Positions 50,854 through 61,059 are shown, numbered from the stretch's first letter. The stretch: 64,000 bases of DNA from an uncultured Microbacterium sp. (GCF_947632095.1 NZ_CANROA010000001.1:62001-126000); one strand, 5' to 3'. Made by a program: numbers and translations. Notes: generated by a model from the sequence alone, not told the origin.

Positions 50854-53001
50854 ATGACCGATTACTCCACCATCGACTTCTCGCCCATCCTCGCCCTCGC
50901 GGGTGACGATGAGGTCATCACCCACTCGACGGTGCGCGACGTGCGCCTCGCGTCGGGCAAGACTCTCGCCCTGATCACCCTCGACAACGGCCGCGACCAC
51001 ACCCGACCGAACACGCTGGGCCCGGCGACCCTCACCGAGCTCGGAGAGACTCTCGACGGTCTCAAGAAGCGCGCTGCGGCCGGTGAGATCCAGGCGGTCG
51101 GCATCACCGGCAAGCAGTACATCCTGGCGGCCGGAGCCGACCTCTCCGACATCTCCAAGGTGACGTCGAAGGATCACGCGCGCCTCATCGCGCAGCTCGG
51201 GCACAAGGTCATCGGCTCGCTCGGCGATCTGGGCGTGCCCTCGTTCGCCTTCGTGAACGGGCTCGCGCTCGGCGGTGGCCTCGAGATCGCGTTGAACTCC
51301 GATTACCGCACGGTGGATGCCTCTGCTGCCGCGGTCGCGCTCCCGGAGGTCTTCCTCGGGCTCATCCCCGGTTGGGGCGGGGCTTACCTGATGCCGAACC
51401 TGATCGGCATCGAGAACGCCCTCGAGGTCGTCATCTCCAACCCGCTCAAGCAGAACCGCGTTCTCAAGCCCCAGCAGGCGTTCGAGCTGGGAATCTTCGA
51501 TGCCATCTTCCCGGCATCGACGTACCTCGAGCGTTCGCTCGCCTGGGCCGACGGGGTCCTTTCGGGAAAGATCTCGGTCGAGCGCAAGAACGTCCCCGGC
51601 AAGATCGAGCGACTCACGAAGTGGCCGATCGCCATCAAGATGGCCCGCGGCATGCTCGAGTCGAAGATCGGAACGATGCCTCGTGCGCCGTACCTCGCCC
51701 TCGAGCTGCTCGACAAGGCGAAGAGCGGAACGAAGGCAGAGGGCTTCGCGCGCGAGGACGAGGCGCTGACCGAGCTCGTCGCGGGTGATCAGTTCGCGGC
51801 ATCCATGTATGCGTTCGACCTCGTGCAGAAGCGTGCCAAGCGCCCTGTCGGCGCCCCCGACAAGGCGCTTGCGAAGAAGGTGACCAAGGTCGGCATCATC
51901 GGTGCGGGTCTCATGGCCAGCCAGTTCGCGCTGCTGTTCGTTCGCAGACTGCAGGTTCCGGTGCTCATCACCGATCTCGATCAGGCACGCGTCGATAAGG
52001 GCGTCGCTTACATCCATGAGGAGATCGGCAAGCTCGAGGCGAAGGGCCGGCTCGACGCCGACGCCGCCAACAAGCTGCGCGGACTCGTCACGGGCACGAC
52101 CGACAAGTCGCTGTTCGCCGACTGCGACTTCGTCATCGAGGCCGTGTTCGAAGAGGTCGGCGTCAAGCAGCAGGTGTTCGGCGAGATCGAGAAGATCATC
52201 GCGGATGACGCGATCCTCGCGACGAACACCTCGTCGCTGTCGGTCGAGGAGATCGGCGCGAACCTCGCTCACCCCGAGCGCCTCGTCGGTTTCCACTTCT
52301 TCAACCCGGTTGCGGTCATGCCGCTGATCGAGGTGGTGAAGACGCCGGTGACGAGCGAGCAGACCCTCTCGACGGCATTCGTCGTCGCGAAGGGACTCGG
52401 GAAGAACGCGGTGCTCACAGCCGACGCCCCCGGCTTCGTCGTCAACCGTCTGCTGGCGAAGGTCATGGGCGAGGCCGCGCGTGCGGTCTACGAGGGCACG
52501 CCGATCGCCGAGGTCGAGAAGGCGTTCGGACCGCTCGGCCTGCCTATGGGCCCCTTCCAGCTCATCGACCTCGTCGGTTGGAAGGTCGCAGCCCACGTGC
52601 AGGACACGATGGTGCGCCACTTCCCCGAGCGCTTCTACGCGAACGAGAACTTCCACGCGCTGGCAGAGCTCGACGAGGTCGTCACGAAGGACAAGGGGGG
52701 CCGTGTGATTGGCTGGACGAAGGCCGCGGAGAAGGTCCTCAAGGGCAACGTCGGCTCATCGCCGGCTTCGGCCGAGACGATCCTCACCCGCGTGCAGGAC
52801 GGCCTCGCGCAGGAGATCCGTCTCATGCTCGATGAGAAGGTCGTCCCCGAGGTCGAGGACATCGACCTCTGCCTGATCCTCGGCGCCGGCTGGCCGTTCA
52901 TCGATGGTGGTGCCTCGCCGTACCTGGACCGCGAGGGCGCGAGTGAGCGCGTGTTCGGCGCGACGTTCCACAACCCGCCGATCCGCGGCATCGGCGGCTG
53001 A
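50854..53001 (+). CDS. fadB: 3-Hydroxyacyl-CoA dehydrogenase / enoyl-CoA hydratase (FadB-like)
   Basis: 715 residues, fused. The hydratase half has FVNGLALGGGLEIALNSDYRTV and LPEVFLGLIPGWGGAYL, where both catalytic Glu (GGGLE and LPE) are present. The dehydrogenase half has the NAD fold KVGIIGAGLMASQFALLF (usually GxGxMGxxI; here MA), catalytic His in RLVGFHFFNPVAVMPLIEVV and the C-terminal helical domain GLPMGPFQLIDLVGW. Closely coupled with fadA. The Met at 50854 is chosen; an upstream in-frame stretch is an antisense/shadow extension. Confidence 0.94.
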   Translation: MTDYSTIDFSPILALAGDDEVITHSTVRDVRLASGKTLALITLDNGRDHTRPNTLGPATLTELGETLDGLKKRAAAGEIQAVGITGKQYILAAGADLSDISKVTSKDHARLIAQLGHKVIGSLGDLGVPSFAFVNGLALGGGLEIALNSDYRTVDASAAAVALPEVFLGLIPGWGGAYLMPNLIGIENALEVVISNPLKQNRVLKPQQAFELGIFDAIFPASTYLERSLAWADGVLSGKISVERKNVPGKIERLTKWPIAIKMARGMLESKIGTMPRAPYLALELLDKAKSGTKAEGFAREDEALTELVAGDQFAASMYAFDLVQKRAKRPVGAPDKALAKKVTKVGIIGAGLMASQFALLFVRRLQVPVLITDLDQARVDKGVAYIHEEIGKLEAKGRLDADAANKLRGLVTGTTDKSLFADCDFVIEAVFEEVGVKQQVFGEIEKIIADDAILATNTSSLSVEEIGANLAHPERLVGFHFFNPVAVMPLIEVVKTPVTSEQTLSTAFVVAKGLGKNAVLTADAPGFVVNRLLAKVMGEAARAVYEGTPIAEVEKAFGPLGLPMGPFQLIDLVGWKVAAHVQDTMVRHFPERFYANENFHALAELDEVVTKDKGGRVIGWTKAAEKVLKGNVGSSPASAETILTRVQDGLAQEIRLMLDEKVVPEVEDIDLCLILGAGWPFIDGGASPYLDREGASERVFGATFHNPPIRGIGG

Positions 53002-53019
53002 TCGATCGCCGATCCTGAT

Positions 53020-53057
53020 GTGGGGCAGGCCGTTGCTTGAGCAGCGGCCTGCCCCAC
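53020..53057 (+). terminator. Terminator after fadB
   Basis: Stem of 13 perfect base pairs (GTGGGGCAGGCCG and complement), extended to 17 with one G-T wobble, with a 4-nt loop and TCTTCTT immediately after. It is 18 bp past the fadB stop. Confidence 0.88.
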
Positions 53058-53098
53058 GTCTTCTTCAGCAGTCGACGTGCCGGTGATAGGTTTTGGTG

Positions 53099-53614
53099 AT
53101 GTCCCATGACACCACACCGCTGTCTTTCACACGTCGGGAATTCTGGTCCGGCGCGATAGCCGCATGGTGCGCTTTCATGATCATCCTCACGGTGACGCTG
53201 ATGATCAGCGCGATCGCCACCGCTGGAATGCCGTGGGGCTCACTCGGGTCAACGCTTCTCCTGTACCTCCTGTACGGGATCCCGTTCGGGGGTATCGTCG
53301 CCGCCATCGTGACGCTCCTCTCCCTGCCGATCGTCTGGCCGCTGAGTCGTCTGCTGCGACGGTCCGAAAGCGTCACGGTGCATATCGTCGCCTATCTGCT
53401 CCTCGGCGGGCTTCTGGGCTTCGCCGTGTGTGCGCTGAACGCGCTCTCCAACGGTTCCGGAGACGTCGTGACGGTGTTCCAGAGTCCGGTGACGTGGCTC
53501 GTGATGCTGGCCTGCGCCGTCTCGGTTGCGGCTGGCTGGGCCTGGGCGGCGCGGACGACCCTCAGGCTTCTGCACCGGCGTCGTGCTGAAGCAACCGCAC
53601 CCGTCTCAGGCTGA
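53099..53614 (+). CDS. Four-span membrane protein, function unknown
   Basis: 171 residues. Predicted helices: AAWCAFMIILTVTLMISAIA, TLLLYLLYGIPFGGIVAAIV, VAYLLLGGLLGFAVCALNAL and VTWLVMLACAVSVAAGWAWA, with a basic tail LRLLHRRRAE. TTG and GTG codons just before the ATG are possible starts. The 3' end is 5 bp from the convergent dxs gene. No named family recognised. Confidence 0.7.
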   Translation: MSHDTTPLSFTRREFWSGAIAAWCAFMIILTVTLMISAIATAGMPWGSLGSTLLLYLLYGIPFGGIVAAIVTLLSLPIVWPLSRLLRRSESVTVHIVAYLLLGGLLGFAVCALNALSNGSGDVVTVFQSPVTWLVMLACAVSVAAGWAWAARTTLRLLHRRRAEATAPVSG

Positions 53615-53619
53615 GCGAA

Positions 53620-55560
53620 TCAGCCGCGGTCGGAGATGGGCAGGCTCAGCCGGCCGATGCCATCCGTGCTGCGTGCAACGGGGATGCGTGTTCCCAGCAC
53701 CTGCGCGACGATGTCCTGCGCGATTTTCGAGGCGGTCAGGCCCGCATCGACGAGGATCTCATCGCGGGTCGCGTGATCGATGAACTCGTCGGGGAGCCCC
53801 AACTCGTCCACAGCCGTATCGACTCCGGATTCGCGGAGAACCTGACGGATCCGTGTCCCGATGCCTCCGACGCGGATACCGTCCTCCAGGGTGATAACGA
53901 GACGATGGGCGCGCGCGAGGTCAACGACGGAGCTCTGCACGGGAACGACCCAACGAGGATCGATCACCGTAGCGCCGATCCCCTGGGCGCGAAGTCTGCC
54001 GGCGACGTCGATCGCGAGCGGGGCGAACGCGCCGATCGCCACGATCAGCACATCTTCGTTCTCTCCGCGGGAGAGCAGATCGACGCCGTCGTCGAAGCGT
54101 TCGATAGCCGGAAGCTCCTCGGCGACGGGACCCTTCGGGAACCGGATGACGGTGGGAGCATCATCGATCGCCACGGCCTCGTCGAGAGCCTCGACGAGGC
54201 GCGTCCCGTCTCGCGGAGCTGCAATGCGGATGTGCGGGACGATCTGGAGCATCGCAAGATCCCACATGCCGTGATGGCTGGCACCGTCCGGGCCGGTCAC
54301 ACCCGCGCGGTCGAGCACGAAGGTCACACCGGCGCGGTGCAGGGCGACATCCATCAGCACCTGGTCGAAGGCCCGGCCCATGAATGTGGCGTAGAGGGCC
54401 ACGACCGGATGCAGGCCTCCATAGGCCAGACCGGCCGCCGAGGCCACCGCATGCTGCTCCGCGATGCCGACATCGTAGACGCGGTCGGGGAATCGCTCGG
54501 CGAAGGGTGCGAGACCGGTCGGACGCAGCATGGCGGCCGTCATCGCGATGATCTTCTCATCGCGCTCACCGGCCGCCACGAGGGCATCCGAGAAGACATC
54601 CGTCCACCCGCGCGCGCTGCTTCCCAGTGATGCCCCCGTCGCCGGATCGATCTGGTTCACCGCATGGAACTGGTCGGCGTCATTGTCGCGGGCGGGCTGG
54701 TAGCCCCTCCCCTTCTCGGTGATGGCATGGACGATGACGGGAGCCCCATATGACTTCGCCAGCTGAAGAGCCTCCGTCAGCGCCTCGATGTCATGCCCAT
54801 CGATGGGACCGAGGTACTTGATGTCGAGATTCGAGTAGAGCGCCTCGTTGTTGACGAACCGGGAGAGGAACCCACGGGTGCCGCCGCGAACGCCGCGGAA
54901 TACCGCGCGCCCGACAGGACCGAAAGCGTGGAAGATGCGATCTGAGCGGCGATGCCAGTGGCGATAGGCCCCGGCTGTGCGCACCCGGTTGAGGTATCGC
55001 GACATTCCGCCGATCGTCGGCGCGTAAGAACGCCCGTTATCGTTCACGACGATCACGAGATTGCGCTCGTTGTCATCGGTGATGTTGTTGAGTGCCTCCC
55101 AGGTCATGCCTCCGGTGAGGGATCCGTCGCCGACCACAGCCACGACATGACGGTCGTCGCGTCCCGTCGCGGAGAAAGCCCGGGAGATTCCATCTGCCCA
55201 GCTCAAAGAACTGGAGGCGTGCGATGACTCGACGACATCATGAGCGCTCTCCGAGCGCTGCGGATAGCCGGCAAGTCCCCCGCGCAGACGCAGCGCTGAG
55301 AAGTCCTGCCGACCGGTGAGGAGCTTGTGCACATAGGACTGATGCCCGGTATCGAAGATGATGGGGTCATCCGGAGACTCGAAGACACGGTGCAGAGCGA
55401 TCGTGAGCTCGACGACGCCGAGGTTCGGGCCGAGGTGGCCGCCCGTGCGCGAGACGTTCTCGATGAGGGATGCGCGGATCTCCTCTGACAGCGTGACGAG
55501 CTCGTCCGAGCTCAGGCGGTCGAGATCACGCGGGCCGGTGATGCCGGGAAGAATGGGCAT
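53620..55560 (-). CDS. dxs: 1-Deoxy-D-xylulose-5-phosphate synthase
   Basis: ThDP-dependent first enzyme of the MEP isoprenoid pathway. The 646 residues begin MPILPGITGPRDLDRLSSDELVTLSEEIR. They carry GTGH-type FDTGHQSYVHKLLTGR, VVGDGSLTGGMTWEALNN (ThDP motif), YDVGIAEQHAVASAAGLA with the conserved Glu, and the C-terminal transketolase-type domain. Start 55560 is chosen for AGGAGG upstream; the reading frame stays open beyond that but has no homology. It supplies precursors used by the crt operon. Confidence 0.97.
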   Translation of the reverse strand: MPILPGITGPRDLDRLSSDELVTLSEEIRASLIENVSRTGGHLGPNLGVVELTIALHRVFESPDDPIIFDTGHQSYVHKLLTGRQDFSALRLRGGLAGYPQRSESAHDVVESSHASSSLSWADGISRAFSATGRDDRHVVAVVGDGSLTGGMTWEALNNITDDNERNLVIVVNDNGRSYAPTIGGMSRYLNRVRTAGAYRHWHRRSDRIFHAFGPVGRAVFRGVRGGTRGFLSRFVNNEALYSNLDIKYLGPIDGHDIEALTEALQLAKSYGAPVIVHAITEKGRGYQPARDNDADQFHAVNQIDPATGASLGSSARGWTDVFSDALVAAGERDEKIIAMTAAMLRPTGLAPFAERFPDRVYDVGIAEQHAVASAAGLAYGGLHPVVALYATFMGRAFDQVLMDVALHRAGVTFVLDRAGVTGPDGASHHGMWDLAMLQIVPHIRIAAPRDGTRLVEALDEAVAIDDAPTVIRFPKGPVAEELPAIERFDDGVDLLSRGENEDVLIVAIGAFAPLAIDVAGRLRAQGIGATVIDPRWVVPVQSSVVDLARAHRLVITLEDGIRVGGIGTRIRQVLRESGVDTAVDELGLPDEFIDHATRDEILVDAGLTASKIAQDIVAQVLGTRIPVARSTDGIGRLSLPISDRG

Positions 55561-55705
55561 CGAAACCTCCTGTACGTCTTCGTCTCGATGGATCGACGCC
55601 GACAGAACGATCCTACCGCCGTCCGCCCGGGAAGCCTGGCGGTGAAAAGCCGGAAGGGCCCGGATGCCGAAGCATCCGAGCCCATCTCGTGCGTGGTTAT
55701 CGCTC

Positions 55706-58537
55706 TCAGACCAGCGAACGCAGCACGTACTGCAGGATTCCGCCGTTACGGTAGTAGTCGGCCTCACCGGGGGTGTCGATGCGGACGACCGCGTCGAATT
55801 CGACCGTCTGCTTGCCCTCGGCGGAGAACTCGCTCGGCGTAGCGGTGACGCGGACCGTCTTCGGCGTCGTGCCGTTGTTCAGCTCTTCCAGGCCCGTGAT
55901 CGAGATGATCTCGGTGCCGTCCAGACCCAGCGAATCCCAGCTCTCACCGGCGGGGAACTGCAACGGGACGACGCCCATGCCGATGAGGTTGGAGCGGTGG
56001 ATGCGCTCGAAGCTCTCGGTGATGACCGCCTTGACGCCCAGCAGGCTCGTGCCCTTGGCCGCCCAGTCGCGGGAGGAACCGGACCCGTATTCCTTGCCGC
56101 CGAACACGACGAGCGGGGTGCCCTGCTCGGCGTAGTTCTGGCAGGCGTCGAAGATATACGACTGCGGGCCACCGGCCTGGGTGAAGTCCCGGGTGAAGCC
56201 GCCCTCGACCTCGACGCCGTCGTTGACCGCCCGCACGAGCTGGTTCTTCAGGCGGATGTTCGCGAACGTGCCGCGGATCATCACCTCGTGGTTGCCGCGA
56301 CGCGAGCCGAAGGAGTTGAAGTCCTTCTGGCGCACACCGTGCTCCTCCAGGTACTTCGCCGCCGGCGTGCCGATCTTGATGTTTCCGGCCGGGCTGATGT
56401 GGTCGGTGGTGACCGAGTCGCCCAGAGTCGCCATGACGCGCGCGCCCGTGATGTCCTTCACCGGGGTGAGGTCCATCGTCATGCCGTCGAAGTACGGCGC
56501 CTTGCGCACGTAGGTCGAATCCGCGTCCCACTCGAAGACCGGTCCGGTCGGGGTGGGCAGGCTCGTCCAGCGCTCGTCGCCGTCGAAGACGGTGGCGTAC
56601 TGCTTGATGAACTGTTCACGCGAGATCGACGAGTCGATGATCGTCTGGATCTCGTCAGGTGCCGGCCAGATGTCCTTGAGGAAGACGTCGTTGCCGTCGG
56701 CATCCTGACCGAGCGCATCGGTCTCGAAGTCGAAGTGCATGGAACCGGCGAGAGCGTAGGCGACGACCAGCGGCGGCGAAGCCAGGTAGTTCATCTTCAC
56801 GTCGGGGCTGATGCGACCCTCGAAGTTGCGGTTTCCCGAGAGGACCGCGGTGACGGCGAGGTCGTTTTCGTTGATCGCTGCCGAAACCTCTTCGATCAGC
56901 GGGCCCGAGTTGCCGATGCAGATGGTGCAGCCGTAGCCGACGGTGTAGAAGCCGAGGCCCTCGAGGTCCTTGTCGAGTCCGGACTTCTCATAGTAGTCGG
57001 TGACGACCTTCGAGCCCGGGCCCAGCGTGGTCTTGACCCACGGCTTCTGCTTCAGGCCCTTCTCCCGCGCCTTGCGGGCGAGAAGACCGGCAGCGATCAT
57101 GACCGACGGGTTCGACGTGTTGGTGCACGAGGTGATCGCGGCGAGCGTGACCGCACCGTTGTCGAGGATGTACTTCTCACCCTCGGGGGTCGTCACCGGA
57201 ACGGGCTTCGAGGAACCGTTGACACCGCTGGAGATGTGCACGGGACGGGTGTCCTCGTCTTCCTCGCCGGGCACGGCGCCCGGGTCGGAGGCCGGGAAGG
57301 AGTGCTTCGACTCGAGGTCGACCATCGAGTCGGAGACGGACGGCGTCGCGTAGTTGACGATGTCCTGCTCGAACTGGGTCTTCGCCTCGGAGAGGAGGAT
57401 GCGGTCCTGCGGGCGCTTCGGACCGGCGATCGAGGGCACGACGGTGCCGAGATCGAGCTCCATGTACTCGCTGAAGACGGGCTCGTTGTCGGCGTCGTGC
57501 CAGAGGCCCTGCTGCTTGGCGTACGCCTCGACGAGGGCGATGGCCTGCTCATCGCGACCGGTCAGGCGCAGGTAGTCGGTGGTGACGGAATCGATCGGGA
57601 ACATCGCGGCCGTCGAGCCGAACTCCGGGCTCATGTTTCCGATGGTGGCGCGGTTGGCCAGCGGCACGGATGCGACGCCCGCGCCGTAGAACTCGACGAA
57701 CTTGCCGACGACGCCGTGCTGGCGGAGCATGTCGGTGATCGTGAGGACGACGTCGGTCGCCGTGACGCCCGCGGGGATCTCACCGGTCAGCTTGAAGCCG
57801 ACGACGCGCGGGATGAGCATGGAGACGGGCTGGCCGAGCATGGCAGCCTCTGCCTCGATGCCGCCGACGCCCCAGCCGAGCACGCCCAGGCCGTTGACCA
57901 TCGTCGTGTGCGAGTCGGTGCCGACACAGGTGTCGGGGTACGCCTGCAGCACGCCGGAGTTCGTGCGGTCGTAGATGACCTTCGCCAGGTGCTCGATGTT
58001 GACCTGGTGGACGATTCCGGTTCCCGGGGGGACGACCTTGAAGTCCTGGAAAGCGGTCTGACCCCAGCGCAGGAACTGGTAGCGCTCGCCGTTGCGCTCG
58101 TACTCGATCTCGACGTTGCGCTCGAGGGCGTTGTCCGAGCCGAAGAGATCGGCGATGACCGAGTGGTCGATGACCATCTCTGCCGGAGAGAGCGGGTTGA
58201 TCTTGTTGGCGTCGCCGCCGAGGGCGGTGACGGCCTCGCGCATGGTGGCGAGGTCGACGATGCAGGGAACACCGGTGAAGTCCTGCATGACCACGCGGGC
58301 CGGCGAGAACTGGATCTCGGTGTTGGGCTCGGCCGTGGCATCCCACGATCCGAGGGCCTCGATCTGCGCCTTCGTGACGTTCGCGCCGTCCTCGGTGCGA
58401 AGAAGGTTCTCGAGGAGCACCTTCAGGCTGAACGGGAGCTTGTCGAAGCCCGGGACCGTGTCAATCCGGAAGATCTCATAGTCGGTACTGCCGACTGTCA
58501 GGGTGCTCTTGGCACCGAAGCTGTTCACCGTGGACAC
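55706..58537 (-). CDS. acnA: Aconitate hydratase
   Basis: 943-residue AcnA-type [4Fe-4S] aconitase of the TCA cycle. Cluster/active-site segments: [10 protein letters not shown]..., [16 protein letters not shown] [18 protein letters not shown] (first cluster Cys) and [12 protein letters not shown] (other two Cys). The swivelling domain ends with [16 protein letters not shown] and [18 protein letters not shown] 58537 is the best start (AAGGAG ahead; the protein opens [13 protein letters not shown]). A 24-bp perfect palindrome lies 124-147 bp upstream. Confidence 0.97.
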   Translation of the reverse strand: MSTVNSFGAKSTLTVGSTDYEIFRIDTVPGFDKLPFSLKVLLENLLRTEDGANVTKAQIEALGSWDATAEPNTEIQFSPARVVMQDFTGVPCIVDLATMREAVTALGGDANKINPLSPAEMVIDHSVIADLFGSDNALERNVEIEYERNGERYQFLRWGQTAFQDFKVVPPGTGIVHQVNIEHLAKVIYDRTNSGVLQAYPDTCVGTDSHTTMVNGLGVLGWGVGGIEAEAAMLGQPVSMLIPRVVGFKLTGEIPAGVTATDVVLTITDMLRQHGVVGKFVEFYGAGVASVPLANRATIGNMSPEFGSTAAMFPIDSVTTDYLRLTGRDEQAIALVEAYAKQQGLWHDADNEPVFSEYMELDLGTVVPSIAGPKRPQDRILLSEAKTQFEQDIVNYATPSVSDSMVDLESKHSFPASDPGAVPGEEDEDTRPVHISSGVNGSSKPVPVTTPEGEKYILDNGAVTLAAITSCTNTSNPSVMIAAGLLARKAREKGLKQKPWVKTTLGPGSKVVTDYYEKSGLDKDLEGLGFYTVGYGCTICIGNSGPLIEEVSAAINENDLAVTAVLSGNRNFEGRISPDVKMNYLASPPLVVAYALAGSMHFDFETDALGQDADGNDVFLKDIWPAPDEIQTIIDSSISREQFIKQYATVFDGDERWTSLPTPTGPVFEWDADSTYVRKAPYFDGMTMDLTPVKDITGARVMATLGDSVTTDHISPAGNIKIGTPAAKYLEEHGVRQKDFNSFGSRRGNHEVMIRGTFANIRLKNQLVRAVNDGVEVEGGFTRDFTQAGGPQSYIFDACQNYAEQGTPLVVFGGKEYGSGSSRDWAAKGTSLLGVKAVITESFERIHRSNLIGMGVVPLQFPAGESWDSLGLDGTEIISITGLEELNNGTTPKTVRVTATPSEFSAEGKQTVEFDAVVRIDTPGEADYYRNGGILQYVLRSLV

Positions 58538-58660
58538 GAATCCGTCTCCTTCTAGTCTGTGGGAGCGACAGGCGAATCCATCTTGCTCGCCTGGGGAGCT
58601 GGCTGCCAGCAAGGCACACCTAACAGTGTCCTCCGAGTGGGCACCCAGCGGAAGTCGAAA

Positions 58661-58684
58661 ATTTATCTTGACGTCAAGATAAAT
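58661..58684. promoter_or_regulatory. 24-bp perfect palindrome upstream of acnA
   Basis: Both 12-nt arms (ATTTATCTTGAC and complement) match exactly. It is AT-rich in a GC-rich genome and lies between the DUF3159 stop and acnA, in the probable acnA promoter region. An operator for a dimeric regulator is inferred; which one is unknown. Confidence 0.6.
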
Positions 58685-58687
58685 CTA

Positions 58688-59449
58688 TCACGCGTTATCC
58701 GCGGTGTCCGCGGTGTCCGCGTCCGACGCGCGGGGGTACAGGGCCCGGACGACGAGCCAGGTCACGGCGATCATCGGCGCGAAGAGCGGAAGCCCCATGA
58801 CGAGCTTCGCCGTGCCGAGCATGGCCGTGATCGACGGATCATCCACCGAACGGAAGTACAGCGGCACCTGGACGGCCAGTCGGGCGATGAAGAGTCCGGC
58901 CCAGGAGATCGCCAACCAGAAGAACGCTCGACGCTTGCGGCGGTGCTGCCGCCAGGCCGTCCCCTCCCCCATGAGGAATCCGACGGCGAGGCCGATCAGC
59001 GACCAGCCGACGAATGCCGAGACGAGCAGCGCCGCGCCGTACAGGGTGTTCGTGAGGAAGCCGGGTACAAAATTATCGGCGCCCTTGCCGGTGAGCAGAG
59101 CCAGCGCCGCGGCGACGGCCGCGGCGAGCAGCCCGCCGATCGCCGCCGAGGGAGGAGACTTCTGCACGAGCCGAACGATCGTGAAGACAGCCGCGAGGCC
59201 GACGGAGACGCCGAGCGACAGCAGTAGCGGCTCGGGCCGAAGCGTGAAGACGATGACGAAGGCCAGCGTCGGCAGAACCGATTCGAGGATGCCGCGCCAG
59301 CCGCCCATCGCAGACCAGACGACCTTCTGCGTGGAGGCGCTGTCGGACGGGTCGAGCCCGGCGCGACGCGCCGCGGCGCCGAGCGCGGCGCCGATTGTTT
59401 CCGAGGCGCTCGGCTCGGAAGCCTCGCTCTGAGGGCGCTCCTCGGTCAC
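58688..59449 (-). CDS. DUF3159 domain-containing membrane protein
   Basis: 253 residues with GTG at 59449 (a GTGA overlap with DUF3710). About five to six membrane helices: VLPTLAFVIVFTLRPEPLLL, LGVSVGLAAVFTIVRLV, AIGGLLAAAVAAALALLTG, YGAALLVSAFVGWSLIGLAV and FFWLAISWAGLFIARLAV. It matches DUF3159, a membrane protein of unknown function that is usually next to DUF3710 and dut. The C-terminal tail is acidic (ASDADTADTADNA). Confidence 0.85.
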   Translation of the reverse strand: MTEERPQSEASEPSASETIGAALGAAARRAGLDPSDSASTQKVVWSAMGGWRGILESVLPTLAFVIVFTLRPEPLLLSLGVSVGLAAVFTIVRLVQKSPPSAAIGGLLAAAVAAALALLTGKGADNFVPGFLTNTLYGAALLVSAFVGWSLIGLAVGFLMGEGTAWRQHRRKRRAFFWLAISWAGLFIARLAVQVPLYFRSVDDPSITAMLGTAKLVMGLPLFAPMIAVTWLVVRALYPRASDADTADTADNA

Positions 59450-60036
59450 GCGGTTCCCGGAGTCGCGGGCATCTTCAGCGGAATGAGGTCGCGCGGGGGC
59501 ATCGGAGTCCCGCCTCGGACGACGACGATCGAGCGGAAGAGGTCTTCGACCTTCTCCGCGGCCGCAGGATCCGACGCCGCAGCGCCGTTGATCACACCGC
59601 GGAGGAACCAGCGCGGGCCGTCCACGCCGATGAAACGCGCCAGACGGAGCTGGGAGCCTTCGGATGCCGGTCCGGGGACCTCGGCGAGCAGCTCCTGCCC
59701 GAGCGCGCCTTCGCGTTCCTGGACGCGCCCGCCCTGCTGGCGGACCTGGTCGATGAGCTGCATGCGCGTCTCGTGCCACAGTCCCAGCGTTCGCGGAGCA
59801 GCAAAGGGCTGCACCTGGAGCGACGAGCCCTCGTAGTCCAGCCCGACCGCCACGATGCGCTTGGACTGCTCTTCCACTTCGAGGCGGAGATTGAGGCCCT
59901 CGCGCGGGAGGATCTTGATGCCGCCGAGGTCGATGTACGGGCGAACCGGATTCGCCTCGGATTCGTCGAAGGGGCCGTCCGTGGCGCGATTCGCGGGTGC
60001 GGACTTCGATGTCGGCTGGGTGATCTCTTCAGTCAT
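59446..60036 (-). CDS. DUF3710 domain-containing protein
   Basis: 196 residues. DUF3710 core: RPYIDLGGIKILPREGLNLRLEVEE, LQVQPFAAPRTLGLWHETRMQLIDQVRQQGGRVQEREGALG (in two parts), and VDGPRWFLRGVINGAAASDP. An actinobacterial protein of unknown function, part of the dut-DUF3710-DUF3159 block. It overlaps dut by 4 bp. Confidence 0.9.
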   Translation of the reverse strand: MTEEITQPTSKSAPANRATDGPFDESEANPVRPYIDLGGIKILPREGLNLRLEVEEQSKRIVAVGLDYEGSSLQVQPFAAPRTLGLWHETRMQLIDQVRQQGGRVQEREGALGQELLAEVPGPASEGSQLRLARFIGVDGPRWFLRGVINGAAASDPAAAEKVEDLFRSIVVVRGGTPMPPRDLIPLKMPATPGTA

Positions 60037-60506
60037 TTCCTGTTTCCTGCCTGCCCGGGCTCAGTCGCCGGGTTCTGGTAGCCGGTGGACCCGAATCCGT
60101 CCGCACCGCGCGCGCTGTCCGGAAGTGCGTCGACCGGAATGAAGTTCGCGCGGGTCACGGGCATGATGATCAGCTGTGCGATGCGATCCCCGACGGCCAC
60201 ATCGTACGCGGTGGAGCTGTCTGTGTTCAGCAGGCTCACCTTGATCTCACCGCGATAGCCTGCATCGACGGTGCCCGGAGAGTTGACGATCGTGATGCCG
60301 TGCTTCGCAGCGAGGCCGCTGCGGGGAACGACGAATGCCGCATAGCCGTCCGGGAGCGCGATGCGAACGCCCGTCGGCACGAGCGCACGTTCTCCGGGCT
60401 CGAGGCGCACGGCCTCGGCCGCGACGAGGTCCGCGCCCGCATCGCCCGGATGGGCGTAGTGCGGCACAACGGATGCAATGATGGGGAGATCGACGGAATC
60501 ACTCAC
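60033..60506 (-). CDS. dut: dUTP diphosphatase
   Basis: 157-residue trimeric dUTPase that hydrolyses dUTP and supplies dUMP. Motifs: YAHPGDAGADLVAAEAV (I), PRSGLAAKHGITIVNSPGTVDAGYRGEI (III with adjacent II), VGDRIAQLIIMPV (IV), and the C-terminal arm GADGFGSTGYQ (V). The start is 12 bp from the divergent DUF3093 gene. Confidence 0.96.
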   Translation of the reverse strand: MSDSVDLPIIASVVPHYAHPGDAGADLVAAEAVRLEPGERALVPTGVRIALPDGYAAFVVPRSGLAAKHGITIVNSPGTVDAGYRGEIKVSLLNTDSSTAYDVAVGDRIAQLIIMPVTRANFIPVDALPDSARGADGFGSTGYQNPATEPGQAGNRK

Positions 60507-60518
60507 CCCCTGAGGCTA

Positions 60519-60995
60519 ATGCAGAACCCCATTGCTGACACGCGCGCTCGATACCGCGAGCGACTTTCTCCGAGCCTGTGGCTCCTGGTCACCGCGGCAC
60601 TCGCGGGCCCGATGATCACGCTGACCTTCACCCCTCTGGGGTCATTCCCTGCGCTGTTGATCGGAATAGGCGCCGCTGTCCTGATCGTGGCACTGCTGAT
60701 CATCACCTCGGCGCGTATCCGCGTGGAGGGGACCGTCCTTCACGCCGGCCGTGCCCACATCGATGCCCGATGGTTGGGCGAGGTGACCGAGTTCACCGGA
60801 GACGCGGCGCGACAGGCGCGCGGTCCGGGCCTGCCCGCGCGGGGGTGGAATCTCATCCGCGGAGGCATCGATGGTCTCGTGCGTGTGGAGAACACCGACC
60901 CGGATGACCCCGTGACCAGTTGGTCGATCTCGACCCGCACGCCCGATCGGCTCGCGGCTGCGATCCGCGACGCCCGCGCAGCGGCCGATCGCTGA
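60519..60995 (+). CDS. DUF3093 domain-containing membrane protein
   Basis: 158 residues; two close membrane helices (LWLLVTAALAGPMITLTF, LLIGIGAAVLIVALLII) then a soluble domain with VEGTVLHAGRAHIDARWLGEVTEF and GGIDGLVRVENTDPDDPVTSWSISTRTP. Matches DUF3093, an actinobacterial family of unknown function that sits between dut and DUF4193. Confidence 0.87.
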   Translation: MQNPIADTRARYRERLSPSLWLLVTAALAGPMITLTFTPLGSFPALLIGIGAAVLIVALLIITSARIRVEGTVLHAGRAHIDARWLGEVTEFTGDAARQARGPGLPARGWNLIRGGIDGLVRVENTDPDDPVTSWSISTRTPDRLAAAIRDARAAADR

Positions 60996-61009
60996 TCCGA
61001 GAACGACAA

Positions 61010-61039
61010 CGCGCCCCGAGCCGAGACGGCTGGGGCGCG
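61010..61039. terminator. Bidirectional terminator between DUF3093 and DUF4193
   Basis: 13-bp stem with one bulge (CGCGCCCC/GGGGCGCG and inner AGCCG/CGGCT), 3-nt loop. On the minus strand it is followed by TTGTCGTTC, so it most likely serves DUF4193. Confidence 0.75.
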
Positions 61040-61059
61040 CATAGGTGAAGCGTCTGCGA

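Noticed and set aside
50818..52656. 612-codon open frame opposite fadB
   Set aside because: Antisense to a clear FadB and of biased composition.
55664..58555. 963-codon open frame opposite acnA
   Set aside because: It lies wholly antisense to a firmly identified aconitase; its protein is low in complexity and rich in Asp/Val/Arg/Gly, the usual result of reading a high-GC gene backwards.
58590..58640. IdeR/DtxR iron box before acnA
   Set aside because: TTAGGTGTGCC matches only part of the 19-bp consensus, so it is mentioned only as a possibility.
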